Positions 57,244-64,000 of a DNA stretch of 64,000 nucleotides are shown one piece after another. A model generated the notes under the pieces. The model was not told the origin of the DNA and did no database searches. It saw only the letters and a program-made list of their open reading frames with translations. Each line of letters starts with the position of its first letter. The stretch's first letter is position 1. The translations under genes were made by a program, and so were the position numbers. The stretch is from Wurfbainia villosa (Eukaryota > Streptophyta > Magnoliopsida > Zingiberales > Zingiberaceae): positions 24,872,314 to 24,936,313 of the forward strand of contig CM046001.1 of the NCBI GenBank assembly GCA_025175895.1, written 5' to 3'.

Positions 57244-59030
57244 CTAATAGAGTACGATTTCTCCTTCAGATACACCATTCCATTGTGGTGTTCCAGGTGG
57301 AGTGAGTTGGGATATTATCCCACACTCAGCCAGGTGATCACGAAATTCTTGACTAAGGTATTCACCACCTCGATCTGATCGAAGTAGCTTAATACGCTTA
57401 CCAAGTTGGTTTTGTACTTCATTCTTGAATTCTTTGAACTTTTCAAAGGATTCTGACTTATGTCTCATCAAATATAAGTAGCCAAATCTACTCATATCAT
57501 CAGTGAAAGTAATAAAGTACTTATAGCCTCCTCTAGCTTCGACATTGAAAGGGCCACATACATCAGTATGTATGAGTCCTAACAAGTCCGTCGCTCTCTC
57601 GCCATGTCCACTAAATGGAGTTTTAGTCATCTTTCCTAAAAGACAAGATTCGCATATCTCATATGATTCAAAATCAAATGAGTCCAATAATCCATTTTTA
57701 TGGAGTTGGGATATGCGTTTTTCATTTATGTGACCTAGGCGACAGTGCCAGAGATATGTTTGGTTCAAATTATTCGATTTGAACCGTTTGGTATTTACGT
57801 TATAAATTGGGTTTTCTAAATCTAGAACATAGAGACCATTCATAAGTGGTGCATTACAATAGAACATTTCATTCAAATAAATGGAACAACATTTGTCCTT
57901 TATTATAAAAGAGAAGTTTTTCTTGTCTAAACAAGATACAGAGATTATGTTCTTTGTTAATGCAGGTACATAAAAGCACTCCTCTAGTTCTAAGATAAGC
58001 CCAGTGGGCAAAGACAAAGAATATGTTCCTACAGCTACAGCAGCAACTTTTGCGCCATTGCCTACTCGTAGGTCCACTTCACCTTTTGCCATTAGTCTAC
58101 TATTTCTCAGTCCCTGCACATTAGTACAAATGTGAGATGTACATCTGGTATCTAATACCCATGTAGAAGAAATAGATAGATTAACTTCTATAATGTGTAT
58201 ACCTGAGGCAGAAGTCCCACTTCTTTTATTCTTTACTTCCTCAAGGTAGACTTTGCAGTTTCGCTTCCAGTGTCCAGTCTCACCGCAATGGAAATAGTCC
58301 CCTTCCTTAGGTACTTTACCTTTACCCTTTGAAGTGGATGAATTGGCCTTGCCTTTGGCTTGGGTCTTACCCTTGCCTTTGCGCTTACCTTTTCCCTTCT
58401 TGACCATTAGTACATTACTAACTTTCTTTTTGAGATTCGGTTCTGCAGTTCTTAACATGCTGAGAATCTCAGGCAAATGTTTATCAATTTCATTCATGTT
58501 ATAATTCATGATGAATTGATTATATGCTTCCGGCAACGATTACAGGATAACATCGGTTGCCAATTCATGGCAATATGGAAAACCTAGTCTTTCAAGGTTC
58601 TCAACGTACCCAATCATTTTAAGTACGTGAGTTCCTACAGGTGTTCCTTCTTGCATCTTGCATGCAAAAAGAGCCTTAGACACTTCAAAACGCTCGTACC
58701 TAGCTTGTCCTTGATATAGTTGTTTTAAATGCTCAACCATATCATAGGCATCCATGTTCTCATGTTGCTTCTGAAGCTCAGAGTTCATGGTGGCAAGCAT
58801 AAGACATGACACATCTAATGCGTCATCTTGATGCTTCTTATAAGCATCCTTTTGACGAGTGGCGCAGTAGGTGGGTGTTTGTGGATAGACTGCTCTAGGA
58901 CATACAGTTTACGTTCTTGCTTGAAGATAATCCTCAAGTTCCTATACCAGTCTAGAAAGTTAGCTCCATTGAGCTTGTCTTTCTCAAGGACAGATCGCAA
59001 GTTGAGGGGGTGTGTCGTGTTAGATGACAT
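57244..59030 (-). pseudogene. Angela-like B Gag, protease and integrase core
   Basis: Gag opens MSSNTTHPLNLRSVLEKDKLN with NFLDWYRNLRII. A frameshift lies near 58860 and a TAA at a Gln codon at 58537-58539. The zinc knuckle reads YFHCGETGHWKRNC, with Tyr for the first Cys. The protease motif is DTRC instead of DTGC (near 58140-58150), a Gly to Arg change in the catalytic triplet. The integrase HHCC (HCRLGHIN...ICESC) and catalytic DVCGPF, SDRGGEY and WNGVSE are intact. A one-base deletion near 57268 breaks the frame into the rest. Confidence 0.9.
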
Positions 59031-60230
59031 GGTGATCTACAACATTAAAATGCAAAATTAAGTATCATACCTAAGTCATTTAATTAGGCCTTTAATTAAA
59101 TGAGGCTCCCACTAAATTCTCATAGCTTTGATATGAGCTAATTATTGATGTAGGCAAACACATTTTACTTACATCATTAGCTTCTATTTAGCTATAAATT
59201 TATATGGGATAAAGATCCACATCATAATTCATCTTGAGTTAGCTTTGGCTAATCGCCCAAGACGTAGTATGATTAGGTAGGCAATCTTTTGCCAATTACA
59301 TCTGATGTAACTCTTTAATAGCTTTGGTTAAGTTTAGATTAGTTTAGTGCTTATTCCTAAACCAGCTTCCAGGCTGTGGCGAGGCACAGAGGCCTTCTTT
59401 GATATGGGAGCAACGACCACTTCTAAGACAAAGCTGATGTTCGGAAATCACACAAAACTAATTTTTAAAACTTATGTTCAAAGCTAATATATGCCTCTAC
59501 TTTCTTAATTAAGTCTTAACCAAGTTTGATAGCGGGACATCACGATTGTCCACTCGCACTCTTCCAAGATAAAATGCATTGCTTTGCTTTGGCAAACCCA
59601 ATAACAAATGATCGAGGAAGTAGTGAGTACCAAACTTTGGTAGGCATATCGTTTAGACTTATTAAGAAATAAACTTAAACATGCATCACATACATATTAG
59701 CATACATCACATATAAGCTAAATTAACATGCATCACATACATATTAGCATACTAAGCGTGTCATGGTTATGGCCCTTATTCTACAATCTTCTCAAGCCAA
59801 TGAGAAGATTGATTGGTCAACCTAGGGATAGCATCTTCTCCCAAGTGCTTCCTTTTGGTTGTCGTGTGTTGTTGACTTCCTCCTTGTAACATCATCTTCT
59901 AATGGACCCTCCATCTTTATTTTGTATATTACAAAAGGAGAAATACTCGAGTTACATTCGAGTCTAAAACTAATTTTACAACAAGATTTTTTTTTTAGGA
60001 GAAAGGCACGACTCGCAGGCCATATTAAGTATTACAACACACATTCACAAACTTTTTGGGACTAGGCCATAACCATGCACCATGTCATTTTTAACTTTTA
60101 AAAGACATTGGATATTTTATTATGTTTGAAAAATTGCTAATGCAATTATCAACTCATAATAAAATTTATCCTACTTCTATATCATATATAAAATAGAGAA
60201 AAACTATTTTTTATACGATCTTTCGCAAGT
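59031..60230 (-). other. Angela-like B leader
   Basis: Untranslated leader of about 1.2 kb, AT-rich. It has the shared hairpin actcgag-ttaca-ttcgagt near 59945-59965 and a run of T at 59986. No (TA)n array and no GC-rich hairpin block, unlike element A. Confidence 0.65.
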
Positions 60231-60243
60231 GGCTCTGATACCA
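60231..60243 (-). promoter_or_regulatory. primer-binding site of Angela-like B
   Basis: The minus strand reads TGGTATCAGAGCC, two bases after the LTR end CCCAACA. Perfect iMet match. Confidence 0.94.
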
Positions 60244-60244
60244 C

Positions 60245-62125
60245 TGTTGGGATCTCTTTATGCAAAATAGCATATGCGCAACGGAAAAATTAGGATCCCT
60301 TCCAAGTGATCCTTGCGAAAGAAAAACTCATACAAAAATAAATTTCTCAAAAGAAAACCTATCTTATAGGAGAATTCTACCTTTGTTGCGTGCCCTTTGC
60401 AATCCCGCTTTTCCTTGGATGTGTTGGATCTTTTAGCACGTTCAAATGTTCGTGCCTCTATATGTATCTACACGAGCAAGCTCTTGTCTCACAAAAGAAA
60501 ACTAGAAGATCTCTCCTTTACTTCTTGCTAGAGAAGTCCCTAAAGGAGAGGAAGGTAGGGAAGAAGAGAAAGGAAGAAGAAGACTACTCTTCTTGCTAGC
60601 TTACACTCACAAAACCACACAACAAAAGCCTCTCCCACCAAGCTCTCACCAAGCCTTAAGCTCCAACTCAACCCCTTTGGTCGGCCACCCCATGGGGTGT
60701 TTTATAGGATTTGAAAAACCTTTCATCTCCTTTCACATTCAATGCAATCAATGGCATTGAAAGATAATTAAACAAGGAGTTATCCTCCTTGTTTTGGCCG
60801 GCCACATGTGGAGGAAATCCAAGGGTCAAAACCCTTTGTCTCCTTCCAACTCATCAAGCTTAGATGGCATGCTTATGTGGCATGCTTAGGTGGCATGCTT
60901 ATGTGGCATTCATGGATGTTGAATTAATCTTATTAATTCAATAAGCTTATGTTATCATATTGAATTAATCTCATTAAATCAATAAGGTAACATATTGAAT
61001 TAATCTTATTAAATCAATTAAGCTTAGCATATTGAATTAATCTCATTAAATCAATAAGCTAAAATTCTCATTAAGCTTAAAGTCCAAAAACCATTTTGTA
61101 CTTAAGCTTATTCCCAAATTATTCTAGTCAAACTAGAATGCACTAATTCTTCTAATCATCATGCATTTTGTGTGTGACCCTATAGGCTCTCATAACGTTG
61201 GCAGTGGATCTAAACTCTTTTAGATACACAAGCAATGAGCGGGATCTAGAAATACATCATTGCTACCCAAGTTACGAGATAAGTCAAGATCCGACTAACC
61301 TTTCCGTAACTACTATAATGTATGACCGTGCCCTTCTATCCTTGATATCAGATTGACCAATGAGGCATAGACCGTGTCATCCTCGATCAATCTATGTGTT
61401 TCTTGATCCCTGAGTAAACTAACTCAAACAAATGAGCTCAATATCTCATATTGACTCATTCGAGCATGGCCATGCGTTTTAGTAGTTCTACTCAATCAAG
61501 GGTCCCATAGATATCACTCCCGTCATATTGGAGGGATAGATCCCATCTACATCACTCACATCCCTCCGCATAATTTGTTATATACCCAGTAATTTCCTTT
61601 ATGGTCCACCCTGTTACGGGTGACATTTGACGATACCAAAGTACATAACTCCTTATGTAGGGAACCGTAGTGACTTTAGGTTTGAGAACTATTCATACCA
61701 ATAGTCACATGAGAAAGTTTATGACACTCATATGACGATCCATGAAACTCTCATGGCGGGTCAGTTCAGTATATATTCTCTAATATATACCCATGTGTCA
61801 ACTTGATATCATATATCCATGACTTGTGAGATCAAGTCATCAATTGACCTACATGCTAGTCTTTATGTATTAATATTGCCCTTGCATATTAATACTTGAC
61901 TAGGAACATTTAGGAAAGTGTTCTCTACAACCTCTCATAATCAATTCTGCCAATTGATGTGCTGTAGATAAGAACCTACTTTTCTAGGGCATTATTATAT
62001 ATTTAATTTAGCTGGCACAAGCAAGACGTAAATATATAATAACCAATCCTTTGCCTTTATAGAATATGATACAAAATGTTCCCTATTCAACCATCACATA
62101 ATTGGTTCTAGGGCTATAACTAACA
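60245..62125 (-). repeat. 5' LTR of Angela-like element B
   Basis: 1881 bp, partner of 53173-55055, followed by the target duplication aatat. Confidence 0.95.
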
Positions 62126-62253
62126 AATATGGAGCTAAACCCTAACAGATGCTTGTTCGGGGTAAAAAGCGGCAAGTTCTTGGGGTACATAGTAACTGAG
62201 AAGGGGTTGCAAGCCAACCCTGAGAAGGTGTAGGCGCTGTGCAACATGAAATC
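62126..62253 (+). pseudogene. Tat element 2 reverse transcriptase, continuing piece
   Basis: 128 bp reading NMELNPNRCLFGVKSGKFLGYI, then VTEKGLQANPEKV, a TAG (Gln position in Tat element 1), then ALCNMKS. It continues the RT from 53172 and is itself cut at 62254 by a third Angela-like LTR. Confidence 0.9.
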
Positions 62254-64000
62254 TGTTGGGATCTCTTGTATGCCAAATGGCATATGCGCAACGGAAAAAT
62301 TAGGATCCCTTCCTAGTGATCCTTGCGAAAGAAAACTCCTACAAAATAAGTTTCTCTAAAAGCAAACCTATCTTATAGGAGAGGATTACCTTTGTTGCGT
62401 GCCCTTGTTAATCCCGCTTTTCCTTTTGGTTGTTTGGATCTTTAGCACGTTCAAATGTCCGTGCCTCTATATGTATCCACACGAGCAAGCTCTTGTCTCA
62501 CAAAAGGAAAACTAGAAGAGCTCTCCTTTACTTCTTGCTAGAGAAGTCCCTAAAGGAGAGGAAGAGAGGGAAAAGGAGAAAGGAAGAAGAAGACTCCTCT
62601 TCTTGCTAGCCTACACTCACAAACCCACACAACCAAAGCTTCCACCAAGCTCTCTCACAACCACAACAACACAACCAAAGCTTCCACCAACAACAAAGCC
62701 AATGCTCTCTTTTGGCCGGCCACTTGAGGTGTCTTTTATAGGGTTGGAAAAACCCTTTCACCTCCACACATTCAATGCAATCCATTGCATTGAGACATAT
62801 CCTTGTTTGGCCGGCCACTTAAGGAGACAAAACCATTTTGTTTCCTTCCACCTTAACTAGCTTAGGTGGATGCTTAGGTGGCATGCTTATGTGGCATGCT
62901 TATGTGGCATTCTTATGTGGCATTCATGCATGTTGAATTAATCTTATTAATTCAATTAAGCTTATGTTATCATATTGAATTAATCTTATTAATTCAATTA
63001 AGCTTATGTTATCATATTGAATTAATCTTATTAAATCAATAAGGTAAAATATTGAATTAATCTCATTAAATCAATTAGCTAAAATTCTCATTAAGCTTAA
63101 AGTCCAAAAACCATTTTGTACTTAAGCTTATTCCCATATTATTCTAGTCAAACTAGAATACTCTAATTCCTCTAATTATCATGCTCTTTGTGTGTGACCC
63201 TATAGGCTCTCATAACGTTGGCAGTGGATCTAAACTCTTTTAGATACACAAGCAATGAGCGGTATCTAGCAATACATCATTGCTACCCAAGTTACGAGAT
63301 AAGTCAAGATCCGACTAACCTTTCCGTGACTACTATAATATATGACCGTGTCCTTCTATCCTTGATATCAGATTGATCAATGAGGCATAGACCGTGTCAT
63401 CCTCGATCAATCTATGTGTTTCTTGATCCCTGAGTAAACTAACTCAAACAAATGAGCTCAATATCTCATATTGACTCATTCGAGCATGGCCATGCGTTTT
63501 AGTAGTTCTACTCAATCAAGGGCCCACCGATATCACTCGTCATATGAGAGGATAGATCCCATCTACATCACTCACATCCCTCCGCATAATTTGTTATATA
63601 CCCGATAATCGCCTTTATGGTCCACCCTATTACGGGTGACGTTTGTGATACCAAAGTACATAACTCCTTATGTAGGGAACCAGTAGTGACTTGGTCCGAG
63701 GACTATTCATACCAATAGTCACATGAGAAAGTTTATGACACTCATATAACGATCCATGAAACTTTCTCATGGCGCGGGTCGATTCAAAGATATATTCTCT
63801 AATATATACCCATGTGTCAACTTGATATCATATATCCATGACTTGTGAGATCAAGTCATCAATTGACCTACATGCTAGTCTTTATGTATTAATATTGCCC
63901 TTGCATATTAATACTTGACTATGAACATTTAGGAAAGTGTTCTCTACAGCCTCTCATAATCAATTCTGCCAATTGATGTGCTGTAGATAAGAACCTACTT
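62254..64000 (-). mobile_element. Angela-like element C, LTR running off the right edge
   Basis: It starts TGTTGGGATCTCTTG and aligns with the element B LTR for its whole visible 1747 bp, with more substitutions and small indels than B shows between its own LTRs (for example the 62620-62700 region). If orientation is as in B, this is the 3' LTR and the rest lies beyond the window. It could also be a solo LTR. Confidence 0.85.

Larger units (their letters stand above)
53173..62125 (-). mobile_element. Angela-like Ty1/copia element B, full length, near-intact
   Basis: 8953 bp. LTRs of 1883 and 1881 bp differ at five of the first 240 positions I compared. The target duplication is attat / aatat (53168-53172, 62126-62130), one mismatch. 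It has a perfect iMet primer site, a polypurine tract and a copia-order polyprotein with few defects. It is the same lineage as element A but younger by damage. It splits the RT of Tat element 2. Confidence 0.93.
49278..62253 (+). mobile_element. Ty3/gypsy Tat-type element 2, interrupted
   Basis: This plus-strand relative of Tat element 1 has a 5' LTR, a primer site (TGGCGCC type), gag, protease and RT. The RT is split at 53172 by a copia element and resumes at 62126-62253, where a second copia LTR begins. RNase H, integrase and the 3' LTR lie beyond the window. The left boundary is approximate. It inserted in the leader of the Sirevirus-like element. Confidence 0.85.

Overview
The window is a nested block of retrotransposons from a large, repeat-rich flowering-plant genome. 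The evidence is plant-type initiator-tRNA primer sites (TGGTATCAGAGC), Sirevirus-, Angela-, Tat- and Tekay-like LTR elements, a CACTA transposon with a plant Ptta/En-Spm-type gene, and a fragment of a plant organellar peptidyl-tRNA hydrolase. A monocot, perhaps of the ginger order, is only a guess. I see no intact host gene, no tRNA or rRNA gene and no CRISPR array. The only long undamaged reading frame with a recognisable product is a 525-residue Gag at 6390-7967.

Left third (1-19020). A Ty3/gypsy Tat-type element on the minus strand fills about 3091-18098. It has a broken gag, protease, reverse transcriptase, two RNase H domains and integrase, plus an opposite-strand coiled-coil ORF downstream of pol. 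Its right LTR abuts an intronless, frameshifted peptidyl-tRNA hydrolase pseudogene (18174-18758). Two elements interrupt the Tat element: a copia element entering from the left edge (1-3085) and a complete gag-only Sirevirus-like element (3419-9432, target duplication gaatt).

Middle (19021-30188). A CACTA element starts at 19021 and is cut near 21735 by LTR debris. It is followed by two further members of the Sirevirus-like family (22568-28433 and 28434-30188). The first holds a copia solo LTR (24697-26482, duplication gttag), whose empty site is preserved in the homologous sequence at 5352-5356.

Right half (30189-64000). A Tekay/Del-like LTR starts at 30189 and has been interrupted by a second copy of itself (31235-34938, duplication caact), an Angela-like copia element (35436-44837, duplication ctcta), a TRIM (46275-46984) and a Sirevirus-like LTR (47366-48648). 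The leader of that last element is entered by a second Tat element (from about 49278). The reverse transcriptase of this Tat element is split by an Angela-like element (53173-62125) and, 128 bp further on, by another LTR of the same family (62254 to the edge).

Themes. (1) A palindromic motif, AGTCGACTG, forms dense arrays just upstream of the TATA box in several LTRs and recurs inside the CACTA element. (2) Most in-frame stops are CAG or CAA to TAG or TAA, or TGG/CGA to stop, as expected from decay of methylated cytosines. (3) Most elements have clear termini, and most that lie wholly inside the window have a readable target duplication, so the order of insertion can be read directly.
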